64,000 bases of DNA, from contig JAOWLD010000002.1 of the NCBI GenBank assembly GCA_025751475.1, positions 493,501 to 557,500 of the forward strand, in the 5' to 3' direction. Under the pieces are notes generated by a model, which searched no databases, was not told the origin of the DNA, and was given only the letters and a program-made list of their open reading frames with translations. Position 1 is the first letter of the stretch. Each line of letters begins with the position of its first letter. The stretch comes from Rhodobacteraceae bacterium XHP0102. GTDB lineage: Bacteria; Pseudomonadota; Alphaproteobacteria; Rhodobacterales; Rhodobacteraceae. Shown here piece by piece: positions 26,122-36,619 of the stretch. Made by a program: the position numbers and the translations under genes.

Positions 26122-27966
26122 TCACCTGCGGCCAAAGAGTTTTTCAATATCGCTCAAGGCAAGTTCCACATAAGTGGGGCGGCCATGGTTGCATTGGCCT
26201 GAATGCGGAGTGGATTCCATTTCGCGCAAAAGCGCGTTCATCTCCTCCACCCGCATCCTGCGGCCAGATCGCACAGAGCCATGACAAGCCACGCGTGAGA
26301 GGATCGCCTCAATCCGCGCCTGCACCATCTGGCTGTCACCCATATCGGTCAGCTCATCCAGAATATCGCGCAGCATGGCCGCGCTGTTGACGGTGCCCAA
26401 AATTGCGGGGGTTTCGCGCACGGCAATTGCGCCATCACCGAAGGCTTCGATGATCAATCCAAATTCCGCAAGCGTTTGCGCGTGGTCTAATAATATCTCC
26501 GCCTCAGATCCTAAGGTGACGATATCTGGCAGCAACAGCGCCTGACGGGCCACGCCATGGGTGGCCATTTGGTTTTTTAATTTCTCATATACCAATCGTT
26601 CATGCGCGGCGTGTTGATCGACAATCACAAGACCCGTTTTGGTCTGTGCGATGATGTAATTTTCATGCAGCTGCGCGGTTGCAGCACCCAATGGGTGCGC
26701 GGCCTCATCATCGCGGTCAGGGCCAACAGGGTCCACCGCGCGATGGGATGGTGCATCAAATTGTGGCGCGCTTTCCGAAAAGCCGAATTGCGCAGGTTCC
26801 TGCAGGTCATAAGCAGCGCGATAGGTCTCGGGCCGCGTTTGCGGTGCATGGTAGCTGCCTTGATAGGCGCGCGGGATGGTCATCTCTGGCCGCATTGCGC
26901 CCAAGGTCTCCTGGGCCACAGTGCTGGAGGCGCGGTGGCCTGCCTCGGCAAGTGCATGACGCAGGCTTGACACAATCAGGCCGCGCACAACACCCGCCTC
27001 ACGGAACCGCACCTCGGCCTTCGCGGGATGCACGTTCACATCAACCCTTTCAGGCGGACATTCGAGGAACAAAGCCGCAGCGGGATGGCGATCGCGGCTG
27101 AGGAAGTCGGAATAGGCCCCGCGCAATGCACCGATCAACAGCTTGTCGCGCACGGGGCGGCCGTTCACAAACAGATATTGCGCCACGGCAGAGCCGCGAG
27201 AATAGGTTGGCAGGGCGGTCAGACCGATCAGACGGATATCATCGCGCGTGGCATCAATCTGAAGGGCGTTTTCCACGAAATCACGGCCCATCACATGGCC
27301 AAGTCGGCTTGAGAGCGCGTCAAACAAATCGCCTGTTTCAGGTTCAACTGCAAAAAGGCTGCGGCGGCTTTCGCTGCAATCGAGAAGCTGAAATCCGATG
27401 CTTGGTTCGGCCATGGCGAGGCGTTTGACAACATCGCTGATGGCTTGGGTCTCGGCACGGTCGGTTTTCAAAAACTTTAGGCGGGCTGGGGTTGCGAAAA
27501 ACAGATCGCGCAGCTCCACCATTGTTCCTTGCGACATGGCCGCAGGTTTTATCCGCTCGTGCCGTCCCCCAGAGACAGAGATTGTATGGCCGTCTTCACC
27601 TGCTGCGCGGCTGGTGATGGTCAGCCGTCCCACCGCGCCCAAGCTGGGCAAGGCCTCACCACGAAAGCCGAAGCTTTGAATATTGAGCAAGTCTGAGCCG
27701 TCAATTTTGGATGTGGCGTGACGTGAAAGGGCCAAGGGTAAATCCTCAGGCCCCATGCCACAGCCATCATCACTGACACGGATCAAGGTCTTGCCGCCAT
27801 CGGCAATTTCGACCGTAATCCGCCGTGCGCCTGCATCAATGGCGTTCTCCACCAGTTCCTTCACGGCGGAGGCAGGGCGCTCGACCACCTCGCCTGCCGC
27901 AATTCGATTGATCGCGGCCTCGTCCAATTGACGGATCACTGGCCGTGCGGGCAGATTATGGTTCAT
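26122..27966 (-). CDS. mutL: DNA mismatch repair protein MutL
   Basis: A 614-residue mismatch-repair ATPase. The N-terminal GHKL domain has NRIAAGEVVERPASAVKEL, DNGCGM-like DDGCGM and GFRGEALPSL. The C-terminal domain carries DQHA-x2-E-x4-E (DQHAAHERLVYE, about residue 449), the latent endonuclease motif found in species without MutH. MutL therefore probably nicks the new strand itself. The start at 27966 is chosen because the conserved PVIRQLDEAAINRIA follows eight residues later; the frame is open up to 28032. rmuC is directly downstream and the M16 peptidase genes lie upstream on the same strand. Confidence 0.95.
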   Translation of the reverse strand: MNHNLPARPVIRQLDEAAINRIAAGEVVERPASAVKELVENAIDAGARRITVEIADGGKTLIRVSDDGCGMGPEDLPLALSRHATSKIDGSDLLNIQSFGFRGEALPSLGAVGRLTITSRAAGEDGHTISVSGGRHERIKPAAMSQGTMVELRDLFFATPARLKFLKTDRAETQAISDVVKRLAMAEPSIGFQLLDCSESRRSLFAVEPETGDLFDALSSRLGHVMGRDFVENALQIDATRDDIRLIGLTALPTYSRGSAVAQYLFVNGRPVRDKLLIGALRGAYSDFLSRDRHPAAALFLECPPERVDVNVHPAKAEVRFREAGVVRGLIVSSLRHALAEAGHRASSTVAQETLGAMRPEMTIPRAYQGSYHAPQTRPETYRAAYDLQEPAQFGFSESAPQFDAPSHRAVDPVGPDRDDEAAHPLGAATAQLHENYIIAQTKTGLVIVDQHAAHERLVYEKLKNQMATHGVARQALLLPDIVTLGSEAEILLDHAQTLAEFGLIIEAFGDGAIAVRETPAILGTVNSAAMLRDILDELTDMGDSQMVQARIEAILSRVACHGSVRSGRRMRVEEMNALLREMESTPHSGQCNHGRPTYVELALSDIEKLFGRR

Positions 27967-28034
27967 GTTGTGGTCAGGCTTTCCCATACCACTATCTGTA
28001 GCATGGGGTCGGACGATTCGGAAATGGAACACAG

Positions 28035-29360
28035 CTAGCGGGTGGCCGACAATCCATCAGGCTGCCCCACGATCACCGTCAGCATCCGATCTGGATCGAT
28101 CAAGCGCTGTGCGACCGCTGCGACCTCCGCAAGGGTGACGGCATCCACGTAGGAATTGCGATTGGCAATGTAATCAATCGGCATCCCGCTTTGCTGCATC
28201 CCCGCAATGATTGAAGCAATCGCGCCATTGCCATCAAATCGCAGCGGATAGGCCCCCGTCATGTAGCGTTTGGCGCGGGTCAATTCTTCCTCTGTCACGC
28301 CATTTTCCGCAATGTCGCGCAGGATGACATCAACCAATGCCACCGCTTCGGCCACGCGTTCATTGGATGATGCAAATTGCCCCAACCACATCGGCTGCCA
28401 ATCGGCCGTGGACAAGCTCGTGCCAACGCCATAGGTCAAGCCGCGCTGGACCCGAAGCTCATCCATAAGCCGCGCTCGAAACCCGCCCCCGATAATTTCA
28501 TTGAGGACAAAGGCGGGAAAGAAATCGGGATCATCCATAGCGATGCCTTCCAGACCAAAGAGCACCACCGATTGCGGGGTTGGATAATCAATCACCACCT
28601 GACCAGCGCTTGCATCAAATCCTGCCATGTCGGGCAGGGCGGGGCCCGTTTCGGGAAGACCCTCCAAAAGCCGATCAATCAACACGCCCAGTTCATCGGC
28701 CGTGATATCGCCCGATGCACCAATGGACACGCGTGAAGTTGCAAAGGCGTTGCGATAGGCGGTCAAGATATCCTCGCGGGTCAGCGCCGCGATGGTGTCT
28801 GTTGTGCCCTCTTCAGGGCTGGCATAGGGGTGATCCCCGAAGGCCAATGCATTGAAGGTCTGAGCTGCGATTGTGTCGGGGTCTTGTGTTTGGCTTGCGA
28901 GAATCGACTGGATCTGTGCCCTGACCCGTTCAATCGCGTCTGTGTCAAATCGTGGTTCGGTCAGTGCATCGTGCAACAGCGCCGCTGCGTCATCACGATT
29001 TTCGCTCAACATTTTTGCACTGATCGCAATCGTATCGCGGTAGGAGGCAAAGGAAAACTCGGCTGCCAAGCCTTGAACGGCTTGCGCAAAGCCTTGCGCA
29101 TCCAATGCGCCTGCGCCCTCCTCCAACAATCCTGTCATCATGTAGGTTGCACCGCGTTTGCCTTCTTCGTCCAAATTCGTGCCACCCTCAAAGCGGATAT
29201 CCAGTGCCACGAAGGGGATCGAATGGTCCTCGACCAACCATGCGCTATGGCCATTGGGGCTGGTTACCTCTTGAATTTGGATTTCCGCCTGCACCGGTGC
29301 GATATGGAGGAGGCAGGCCAAACCTATGGCGCCAATTTGTGTAATGAGACGCATCATCAA
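28035..29360 (-). CDS. M16-family peptidase, zinc motif lost
   Basis: A 441-residue secreted M16 (pitrilysin/insulinase-like) protein with a signal peptide (LITQIGAIGLACLLHIAPVQA). At the place of the HxxEH motif it has TYMMTGLLEEGAG, so the zinc ligands are absent. The other M16 features remain, including FEGGTNLDEEGKRG and the substrate-side RVQRGLTYGVG segment. This is the inactive partner class that pairs with an active subunit, as in mitochondrial processing peptidase-like heterodimers. The partner is the upstream gene, with which it overlaps by four bases. Confidence 0.9.
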   Translation of the reverse strand: MMMRLITQIGAIGLACLLHIAPVQAEIQIQEVTSPNGHSAWLVEDHSIPFVALDIRFEGGTNLDEEGKRGATYMMTGLLEEGAGALDAQGFAQAVQGLAAEFSFASYRDTIAISAKMLSENRDDAAALLHDALTEPRFDTDAIERVRAQIQSILASQTQDPDTIAAQTFNALAFGDHPYASPEEGTTDTIAALTREDILTAYRNAFATSRVSIGASGDITADELGVLIDRLLEGLPETGPALPDMAGFDASAGQVVIDYPTPQSVVLFGLEGIAMDDPDFFPAFVLNEIIGGGFRARLMDELRVQRGLTYGVGTSLSTADWQPMWLGQFASSNERVAEAVALVDVILRDIAENGVTEEELTRAKRYMTGAYPLRFDGNGAIASIIAGMQQSGMPIDYIANRNSYVDAVTLAEVAAVAQRLIDPDRMLTVIVGQPDGLSATR

Positions 29361-30700
29361 TTCTCTGCCCTTTGTGCTGTGGTGAGATAGCCTGTCACCC
29401 GTGGGGCATTTGCGAAAAGTGTTTGTGCAGCGGCCATAACATCCTCAATCGTGGTGGCCTCAATCACCTCAGGCCATGTTTGCACATCCTCAACCTCCAA
29501 CCCAGATGTCAGCGCCATGCCATAAAGCCGCGCCCGCCCCGAAGCATTGTCCCGCGCGTAAATTTCGGAGGCTTCATAGAGGAATTTGATCCGCGCGAAT
29601 TGTTCAGGATCAATGCCATTCTCCAAGAAGTCCGCAATTACGCGGTCAAGATCGGCTTCTGCCTCTTCGAGGCTGACGCCCGCGCTTGGCATATTGATCA
29701 GGGTAAACTGTGTGTCATCGAGACTGATACCCGAATAATAGGCGGTCGCGAAAACAGACCGCTGTGTATCGAATTGAAGCGCACGCCCCAAAACCGAAGT
29801 CGAAGGCGCGCCACCCAGAATTTCCGCCAAAAGGCTGAGGGCTGCAGCCTCTGCTTGTGCGCCATGGTCGCGCTCTGGCGCACGGTAGCTGCGCATCACA
29901 TAGGGCTGCGCCACACGCTCATCTGCGAATTCAAACCGCTGATCTTGTGGAAGGGCTGTGTCCTCAGCGCGGGTGCGCGGCGGAAGCTCGGCGGGGGGCA
30001 GCGGACCATAATGCGTTTCAGCCAAAACGCGCACCTCGTCAGGGGTTACATCACCCGCCACGATCAAGATTGCATTATTGGGCGCATAATAGGTTTCGTA
30101 GAAGGCCAAAGCATCCGCGCGCGTCAGCCCCTCCATCTCGGCACGCCAACCTATGATGGGGATGCCATAGGGGTGATTTGGATAGGCGCGTTGGCGGAAC
30201 GCCTCATTGAACAGCGCCCCAGGATTGCTGTCCGTGCGCTGGGCGCGTTCCTCTAGGATCACATTGCGCTCGGTATCAACCTCGGCGGGGTTGAGCCGCA
30301 AATTGGCCATGCGGTCGGCCTCCAAGGCCATCATCAGATCAAGTCGATCTGCCGCTACACGTTGGAAATAGGCGGTATAATCCCACGAGGTAAACGCGTT
30401 GTCATTCCCGCCATTTTCCTCAACGATCCGAGAGAACTCACCGCTTTCGCGGGTTTCGGTTTCCTTGAACATCAAATGTTCTAGAAAATGCGCGATGCCC
30501 GATTTGCCAAGCGGTTCATCAGCGGCACCTGTGCGATACCAAACCATATGCACCACGGCAGGGCTGCGGTGATCCTCGATCACCACCACATCCATCCCGT
30601 TTTGCAAGGTGAAACTCGTCACCGCGCCCGAAGCCTGCGCTGAGAAGGCAAATACGGGCATGAATAAGGCGCTGCACCAAGCAATAATGATCTTGCGCAT
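29357..30700 (-). CDS. M16-family zinc peptidase, catalytic subunit
   Basis: A 447-residue periplasmic M16 metallopeptidase with a signal peptide (MRKIIIAWCSALFMPVFAFS, cleaved near AQA). The inverted zinc motif is complete: H71-F-L-E74-H75 in GIAHFLEHLMFKETE, with a downstream ALEADRMANL glutamate. The tyrosine-glycine loop is represented by FATAYYSGIS. It probably degrades peptides in the periplasm together with the motif-less partner encoded next, the two reading frames being coupled by a four-base overlap. Confidence 0.93.
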   Translation of the reverse strand: MRKIIIAWCSALFMPVFAFSAQASGAVTSFTLQNGMDVVVIEDHRSPAVVHMVWYRTGAADEPLGKSGIAHFLEHLMFKETETRESGEFSRIVEENGGNDNAFTSWDYTAYFQRVAADRLDLMMALEADRMANLRLNPAEVDTERNVILEERAQRTDSNPGALFNEAFRQRAYPNHPYGIPIIGWRAEMEGLTRADALAFYETYYAPNNAILIVAGDVTPDEVRVLAETHYGPLPPAELPPRTRAEDTALPQDQRFEFADERVAQPYVMRSYRAPERDHGAQAEAAALSLLAEILGGAPSTSVLGRALQFDTQRSVFATAYYSGISLDDTQFTLINMPSAGVSLEEAEADLDRVIADFLENGIDPEQFARIKFLYEASEIYARDNASGRARLYGMALTSGLEVEDVQTWPEVIEATTIEDVMAAAQTLFANAPRVTGYLTTAQRAEN

Positions 30701-30803
30701 AATCCCTCCGGTTCAACATCGCATGAGGGGCAGATAGGCCGCGCCGATGCAGGGTTCAATTACGCGCCGCAAAAGAAACGGTCACAAAATGATGAGAAGC
30801 GCT

Positions 30804-31319
30804 TTATTGCTCCAGCGGTTCGGGTGGTGCAGCGGGGGTGCGGATGCCTGCGCGGCGCAACCGCTCCAGTTCCGCATAACGATCAAGCGAGATCGGACGG
30901 TATGCGCGGTAATAGACGTTCACACCAAAAAGCCGCTCCAACAGTCGCCCGTCATTGTCGCGGCGGAAGGCCAAATCTTCGGTCGACAGCGTGTCGCGAA
31001 TACCTGCCTCGATGCCAAAGCGCGTGGTATGCGCAAGGAAGCTGTTTGTCAGTCCCGCGCCGCGTGCAGCATTCCCGCCAAGGGCCGCAATGGCGTCTGC
31101 CTCAGGCGTGGGATCGGTGCGGTTTGTGCCGCCTGGCGTGGGTTCGGGCAGTGCGGCGAGATCGGTCGGAATCTCGATGGGCTTTGTGGGGAGAACCGCA
31201 AATTCATCAGGCCCTGATTGGTTGCTGCGCAAATTCATCAAGGACGGATCGCCCTGCGAACAGGCGGCAAGCCCCAGAACGGCGCAAAGGGCAAACACGA
31301 TATGCGGTTTATGGCTCAT
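30804..31319 (-). CDS. DUF3035-family lipoprotein
   Basis: A 171-residue predicted lipoprotein. The signal HIVFALCAVLGLAAC ends in a lipobox with the cysteine at about residue 20. The mature part is proline-rich and polar, with PDEFAVLPTKPIEIP, the hallmark of the DUF3035 family common in Rhodobacterales, and a C-terminal RYAELERLRRAGIRTPAAPP tail. The function is unknown. The start at 31319 is chosen for its GGAGGA site. The position directly after lspA, the lipoprotein signal peptidase that would process it, is notable but may be just conserved gene order. Confidence 0.85.
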   Translation of the reverse strand: MSHKPHIVFALCAVLGLAACSQGDPSLMNLRSNQSGPDEFAVLPTKPIEIPTDLAALPEPTPGGTNRTDPTPEADAIAALGGNAARGAGLTNSFLAHTTRFGIEAGIRDTLSTEDLAFRRDNDGRLLERLFGVNVYYRAYRPISLDRYAELERLRRAGIRTPAAPPEPLEQ

Positions 31320-31363
31320 GAAATCCTCCATGGCACAAAGGGCCATGCCGTGCAAAGCGTTGA

Positions 31364-31837
31364 CTACAGTTTGGGCTTTTCATCATTCGAAAACAAGAGC
31401 AACCCGAACACACCCGCAAATATACCGATATCTGCGATATTGAACGTGTAGGGATTGTTGATCCCGCAGCAAGACATATTGAGGAAATCCACAACAGCCC
31501 CGTGATACAATCGGTCTATGGCGTTGCCTAAGGCCCCCCCTGCGATGGAGCCTGCCGAAATCGCGGCAATGGTGCGTTGGCTGTCACGCCCGATTAAAAT
31601 CATCCAGACCGAGACTGCAACCGCGAGCGCGATCAGCGCATAGCGCAAAATCTCGGGGCTATCGGCAAAAAGACCAAAATTTATGCCGCGGTTCCATCCC
31701 ATGATAAAATTTAAATAGGGGGGGAACACCAAGACCTGTCCCACGCGGTCTAGATCAAGAACCAAAAGCATGGTCCATTTGCTCGCTTGATCCACAAGGA
31801 TCCAAAACAGCGCAGCTATAAGCGTTAAGCGTGTCAT
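31364..31837 (-). CDS. lspA: Signal peptidase II (lipoprotein signal peptidase)
   Basis: A 157-residue integral inner-membrane aspartyl protease that cleaves prolipoproteins after lipidation. Four membrane segments can be traced. The catalytic aspartates sit in GGALGNAIDRLYHGAVVDFL and in FNIADIGIF, as in all LspA proteins. The length is typical. It lies between purH (nine bases upstream) and the DUF3035 lipoprotein gene on the minus strand. Confidence 0.95.
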   Translation of the reverse strand: MTRLTLIAALFWILVDQASKWTMLLVLDLDRVGQVLVFPPYLNFIMGWNRGINFGLFADSPEILRYALIALAVAVSVWMILIGRDSQRTIAAISAGSIAGGALGNAIDRLYHGAVVDFLNMSCCGINNPYTFNIADIGIFAGVFGLLLFSNDEKPKL

Positions 31838-31846
31838 CTTGTTCCC

Positions 31847-33436
31847 TTAGTGGCGGAAGTGACGCATGGATGTAAAGACCATCGCGAGGCCTGCTTCATC
31901 CGCGGCGGCGATCACCTCCTCATCGCGCATCGAGCCGCCGGGCTGGATCACGGCTTTTGCACCCGCTTCGGCGGCGGACAACAGGCCATCGGGGAAGGGG
32001 AAGAAGGCGTCAGAGGCCAGAACCGCGCCAATCGCAGGGCTTTGCTCAAGGCCAAGCACCTCTGCCATATCCTGCGCCTTGCGCGCTGCAATTCGCGAAC
32101 TGTCGACACGGCTCATTTGGCCCGCGCCAATGCCGACCGTGGCGCCGTCTTTGACATAGACAATCGCGTTGGACTTGACGTGTTTGGCAACTTTCCATGC
32201 GAAAAGCAGATCTGCCAATTGTGCTTCGGTGGGTTGCAGCTTGGTGACGACCTTGAGATCGGACAGATCAATCTGGCCGTTATCTTTATCTTGAACCAGA
32301 TACCCACCCGATACTTGACGGATGGTCATGGCTGCGGCTTTTGGGTCTGCCAAGCCATCGGTTGTCAACAGGCGGAGGTTCTTCTTTGCGGCAAAGATTG
32401 CGCGCGCGTCTTCATTCGCGCCGGGTGCAATGACAACTTCGGTGAAGATTTTTGTGATTTCCTCGGCGGTCGGTCCGTCCAGCGGTTGGTTGAAGGCGAT
32501 AATCCCGCCAAAGGCCGATGTGCGGTCGCAATCAAAGGCACGCATATAGGCTTCGGTCAGGGTGTCTCCGCGCGCGACACCGCAGGGATTGGCGTGTTTG
32601 ATGATGGCACAAGCAGGGCCACCCGCAGGTAGAAATTCGCTGACCAGTTCAAAGGCGGCATCGGTGTCGTTGATGTTGTTGTAGGACAGCTCTTTGCCTT
32701 GATGTTGAGTTGCGGTCGCCACGCCTGCGCGGCCCGTGCCATCGGTGTAGAACGCTGCCGCTTGATGTGGGTTTTCGCCATAGCGCAAAGATTGCACCAA
32801 GCGCCCTGCCACCGCGCGGCGGCGCGGTGCAGCATCACCCAAAGCATCGGCCATCCAATTAGAGACAGCCGCATCATAGGCAGCGGTGCGCGCATAGGCC
32901 GTCTGCGCCAACGTTTGGCGAAAGCGCAGCGTGGTTTGGCCGCCTTGTGCGTCCAACTCGGCCAGAAGAGCCGCGTAATCTTCTGGATCAGTCACAACGC
33001 TGACAAAGCCGTGGTTCTTGGCGGCGGCGCGGATCATGGCAGGTCCGCCGATGTCGATATTCTCGACACAATCTTCGTAGCCTGCCCCTTGGGCGACAGT
33101 CGCTTCGAACGGGTAGAGATTGACCACCAAGAGATCAATTGGGGCGATGTTATGCTCGGCCATTGCGGCTTGGTGATCAGGGTTGTCGCGCAAGGCCAAA
33201 AGCCCGCCATGCACCATTGGGTGCAGGGTTTTGACGCGGCCATCCATCATTTCAGGAAATTGCGTCACCTCGGAGACATCGCGCACCGCAAGCCCCGCCT
33301 CACGCAGCGCCTTGGCGGTGCCGCCTGTCGACAAAAGATCAACCCCCCGTGCGGCCAAGGCGCTGGCAAACTCAATCAGACCTGTCTTGTCAGAAACGGA
33401 GATCAGGGCGCGGGTGAGGGGGGCAAGATCGGTCAT
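31847..33436 (-). CDS. purH: Bifunctional AICAR transformylase / IMP cyclohydrolase
   Basis: A 529-residue enzyme for the last two steps of IMP synthesis. The N-terminal cyclohydrolase domain is seen as [11 protein letters not shown] and [13 protein letters not shown]. The C-terminal transformylase has [14 protein letters not shown], the catalytic Lys-His in [10 protein letters not shown], and AFGGIIAFN. The length agrees with the family. The start at 33436 fits the conserved N-terminus; an upstream ATG at 33460 lies against the heparinase-like stop codon. Co-transcription with rsmB and the heparinase-like gene upstream is likely, with a gap of only 24 bases. Confidence 0.95.
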   Translation of the reverse strand: MTDLAPLTRALISVSDKTGLIEFASALAARGVDLLSTGGTAKALREAGLAVRDVSEVTQFPEMMDGRVKTLHPMVHGGLLALRDNPDHQAAMAEHNIAPIDLLVVNLYPFEATVAQGAGYEDCVENIDIGGPAMIRAAAKNHGFVSVVTDPEDYAALLAELDAQGGQTTLRFRQTLAQTAYARTAAYDAAVSNWMADALGDAAPRRRAVAGRLVQSLRYGENPHQAAAFYTDGTGRAGVATATQHQGKELSYNNINDTDAAFELVSEFLPAGGPACAIIKHANPCGVARGDTLTEAYMRAFDCDRTSAFGGIIAFNQPLDGPTAEEITKIFTEVVIAPGANEDARAIFAAKKNLRLLTTDGLADPKAAAMTIRQVSGGYLVQDKDNGQIDLSDLKVVTKLQPTEAQLADLLFAWKVAKHVKSNAIVYVKDGATVGIGAGQMSRVDSSRIAARKAQDMAEVLGLEQSPAIGAVLASDAFFPFPDGLLSAAEAGAKAVIQPGGSMRDEEVIAAADEAGLAMVFTSMRHFRH

Positions 33437-33460
33437 GGGGTTTCCTTGGCAATGCATCAA

Positions 33461-35191
33461 TCAATCCATCGCATGATGCCTAAGGCCCATATCAGCCCGC
33501 AGAAAACACCATCCGATGGCGCCCCCATAATCTGCCAACGCAGAAAAGAGAACCACCTGTTTTGTCGCGCGCGGGTTCGCATGGCTCGGATCGAAGTAAA
33601 CCGAAGGGCGCAACTGCAGGCGTATATCGGGGCTTGGGTGCAAAATCCACACTTGCCCATCGGGCAGCACGAAGGAGGCCGCCCGCCCGCCCATATCGAT
33701 TTGAGAGATCACATCAGGGTGCAGATGAAAATGCACACTAAACCGCAGCCCTTCTGTCCCGCAGGCGGCCAGGCGATCTGCGAAAAGCGCATGATCCTGC
33801 GCGGTGCGTGGCGCGAAGGCATCCTCCCCCTCAAGACGCGTCCCATCATGCGACAGGGTCAAAGCGCGAATATGATGCAAGCCATAGTCCGCTTGCCAAG
33901 CATTATGCGAGAGCGCCACCCTTTCAGCATTTTCTGTGGGTCTGATGCTTTGTTCCACTGATGTGGGTCCGCCGATCAGATATTGACCATCAAGCCCTGC
34001 AGAAGAGCGCCCAGCAAGGCAGGCGGTGGAATGGCTTGGGGTGGCGCGTCCCGCACGTTGCCATTCTGCGGCAAACCCCAAAGCCGATCCACAAGAGGTA
34101 AGAAACCTCGTAGTGCCCAATGAGAATTCAAGCGCGAGGCTGCTTGCATGGGCATCTGGTTCTTGAGCGGGTGGAGGGGCCGCATCCAATGTCAGACAAG
34201 CAGAACCGCAGGTGATCGTCAAAAACCCCACGCTCTGGGTCATGCGTGCCGCATTTGCGGCAGGCTCCGCGCGCGCGAGGATATCGTTGATGAAATCCGC
34301 ATCGCCGCCATCGCACCCGTGAAACCGTGGAAGTCCCCCATCTGGCAGCTGTAAAGCGCGCAGGATGCCTGCGCATCGCCTGATGGCATGATGCAGCGCC
34401 TCTGGTCCCGTGCTGTGCCCCAAGATCGCGCGCAGCCAGATCAGTTGCGCCAAAATCTGCACAAGGCGCGCGGGATTTCGGGGTAGGCTGGCCATGGGTG
34501 CGGCGTGGATGTCGGCGCATAGTCTCCCTAAATGCCTCAGCGCCTTTGGGCGCAGTGCCTCAAACCCCATGAGCGTGGATGTGGCATAAACCCAAGCCGC
34601 AACTGCGCAGAGCCGCGTGGCGATAGGGTGCGCGCGTGGTGCCCGTTGGGCCAGATAGGCCGTTTGGCGGGCCAAGAGTTTGAAAAAGGCGCGGCGCTGC
34701 GGGGCATCCTGTCCCGCCATGATGAACGGGGCGTGGGTTAAAAGGCTGATCTGTCGGCTGGCCAGCGCGGTGATGTCCCATGCGGGGCCGTTGCGGCGCA
34801 AGGGGCGATCATAGGTATTGATCCAGTGCTGTAGCCATGCTTGCGCACGGTCGCGCGCCGCTTTGCTGCCTGCAGCGGCGAGATCATCAAGCCAGTCAAA
34901 GCCATGCGCGGTATCCCCTGCATCCGCTTCCCAAGGCGCGCGACCACGCAGAGGGATCAAACCCTCGGGGCTGTGATAATTGCTTGCAAGCAATTGAACA
35001 CCGCGCTGCGGGTTCGGGCGCGCGAAAGGAGGCGGTTGCCAAACGACCCCAACCGCTTTTGGGGACAAAAGCCAACGAATATCCCCTATGCTCAGGCCAA
35101 AGCCGCCTGGCCGCTGGCCCTGTGTCGCGGGTCGGGTAGAAACCGAGGTTGAATTATGGGACCGCACAAGCGGCGGCGATGGGACATTCAT
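33461..35191 (-). CDS. Heparinase II/III-like protein
   Basis: A 576-residue protein of the heparinase II/III superfamily. It has an N-terminal alpha/alpha toroid (residues ~80-330, including WDITALASRQISLLTHAPF and LQLPDGGLPRFHGCDGGD) and a C-terminal beta-sandwich (from ~360, HASSLALEFSLGTTRFLTSCG and EDAFAPRTAQDHALFADR). No signal peptide is visible. In Rhodobacterales this gene is regularly found next to rsmB and purH, and its substrate is unknown. A role in polysaccharide turnover is only family inference. Confidence 0.85.
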   Translation of the reverse strand: MNVPSPPLVRSHNSTSVSTRPATQGQRPGGFGLSIGDIRWLLSPKAVGVVWQPPPFARPNPQRGVQLLASNYHSPEGLIPLRGRAPWEADAGDTAHGFDWLDDLAAAGSKAARDRAQAWLQHWINTYDRPLRRNGPAWDITALASRQISLLTHAPFIMAGQDAPQRRAFFKLLARQTAYLAQRAPRAHPIATRLCAVAAWVYATSTLMGFEALRPKALRHLGRLCADIHAAPMASLPRNPARLVQILAQLIWLRAILGHSTGPEALHHAIRRCAGILRALQLPDGGLPRFHGCDGGDADFINDILARAEPAANAARMTQSVGFLTITCGSACLTLDAAPPPAQEPDAHASSLALEFSLGTTRFLTSCGSALGFAAEWQRAGRATPSHSTACLAGRSSAGLDGQYLIGGPTSVEQSIRPTENAERVALSHNAWQADYGLHHIRALTLSHDGTRLEGEDAFAPRTAQDHALFADRLAACGTEGLRFSVHFHLHPDVISQIDMGGRAASFVLPDGQVWILHPSPDIRLQLRPSVYFDPSHANPRATKQVVLFSALADYGGAIGWCFLRADMGLRHHAMD

Positions 35192-35254
35192 GGTGGTTCA
35201 GATCACGCAGCTGGCCAAGCGTATCCGCTTGTCTAACTTCCCGCAGCGCGGCTG

Positions 35255-36526
35255 TCACCGTTTTTGCAGCAATGCCATGTAAAAACCATCTAAGCCGCCG
35301 TTTTCAGCCCAATAATGGGGCAAAATCCGCAGTCCCCCTTCGGCACTGATCCATGCGGGATCAACCCCGAGTGCGGCGGCATCAATCGACATAACCTGTA
35401 GGTCAGAATGCCGTTTCAATGCCGCTTTGATCTGATTTTCACCTTCATTGGGCAGAAGTGAGCAGGTGCAATAGACCAATCTTCCCCCTGTTTCGAGCAG
35501 CGAGACTGCGCGATCAATCATTTGCATTTGCAGTTTGGTCAGTGCCTCAACCTCGCGCGCGGATTTCACGAAGGGCAAATCAGGATGGCGCCTGATCGTG
35601 CCACTGGCCGAGCAGGGCGCGTCCAGCAAGATCATCGGCCATGGTGCTTCGGAAAATTCCAGCACATCGCCACTGACCAGTTGTGCAGAAAGGCCTGTGC
35701 GTTTGAGATTTTCATCCACACGGCGCAGCCGTGCAGGGGAAAGGTCAAGTGCGGTGACCTTGGCCCTTGCAGCGGCAAGCTGCAGCGTTTTTCCCCCTGG
35801 TGCGGCGCAAAGATCAAGCACGCGCGCATCTGTGACCTCGCCAAACAGGCGCGCGGGCAATGCGGCGGCGGCGTCTTGCACCCAGAATGCCCCCTCATCA
35901 TAGCCGTCTAGCCCTGAGACCTGTGTTTGGCGCGGCAGGCGAATGCTCCCTGTGGGCAATCTTTCCCCAAATGAAGGCTGTGCTGAAGGATCACGTAGGG
36001 TGATGTCGATGGGTGCAGCGGCTTCATGGGCGGCTTCTATCGCGCGGGTGGCCGCCTCGCCCCATGCGCCACCAACCGCTTTGCGCAGCCAGACGGGAAG
36101 GGTTTGCGGTCCGAGCCCTGCCCATATCTCATGCCCTTCTTGATCCACTTTGCGCAACACAGCGTTGATGAGACCTGCCGCGCCACTGGTTGGGCGCGCC
36201 TGTTTTGCAATGGCCACCGCCGCGTTGACAACGCCATAGGCTTCGGAGCGGTCGATCAGCAATTCAACCACACCAAGCCTCAGGATATTCTGCGCAGCGG
36301 GATGGGGGCGGCGTTCAAGATAATGTGATAGCAATTTGTCGATGCGGCCCGTATGCCGCAACACAGATTGGGCCAGACGTTCAGCACGGGCGCGTTCGGG
36401 CGCGGCGAGACCTGCCGTTAAATCAAGATGCGACAGCATTCGCCGCTCTTGATAGACGCTGCGCAGGATCTGCAAGGCGACCTTTCGGGTGACAATGCCT
36501 GATCCATCATCTGTGCGGCGCGTCAT
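35255..36526 (-). CDS. rsmB: 16S rRNA m5C967-type methyltransferase RsmB
   Basis: A 423-residue Fmu/RsmB protein. The N-terminal NusB-like RNA-binding domain covers about residues 8-140 (RKVALQILRSVYQERRML). The Rossmann methyltransferase domain has the SAM motif DLCAAPGGKTLQLA. The two cysteines of the m5C mechanism are in DAPCSASGTIRRHPD and VYCTCSLLPNEGE. It methylates a cytosine of 16S rRNA using SAM. The start at 36526 follows AAGGATC and opens with MTRRTDDGSGIVTRKVA. The divergent SDHAF4-like gene begins about 90 bases away. Confidence 0.92.
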   Translation of the reverse strand: MTRRTDDGSGIVTRKVALQILRSVYQERRMLSHLDLTAGLAAPERARAERLAQSVLRHTGRIDKLLSHYLERRPHPAAQNILRLGVVELLIDRSEAYGVVNAAVAIAKQARPTSGAAGLINAVLRKVDQEGHEIWAGLGPQTLPVWLRKAVGGAWGEAATRAIEAAHEAAAPIDITLRDPSAQPSFGERLPTGSIRLPRQTQVSGLDGYDEGAFWVQDAAAALPARLFGEVTDARVLDLCAAPGGKTLQLAAARAKVTALDLSPARLRRVDENLKRTGLSAQLVSGDVLEFSEAPWPMILLDAPCSASGTIRRHPDLPFVKSAREVEALTKLQMQMIDRAVSLLETGGRLVYCTCSLLPNEGENQIKAALKRHSDLQVMSIDAAALGVDPAWISAEGGLRILPHYWAENGGLDGFYMALLQKR

Positions 36527-36619
36527 TCTTGATCCTTGTTTCTCATCATCGCCGCCGTATATCACGGGGACCAGAGAGATCAATCAAGCTTGCAGCTTGC
36601 AGCGATGGAAAGGGATGCA

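Noticed and set aside
28035..29360. Calling the motif-less M16 gene a pseudogene
   Set aside because: The frame is intact, has a signal peptide and is coupled to the active subunit. Loss of HxxEH is normal for the regulatory partner in M16 heterodimers.
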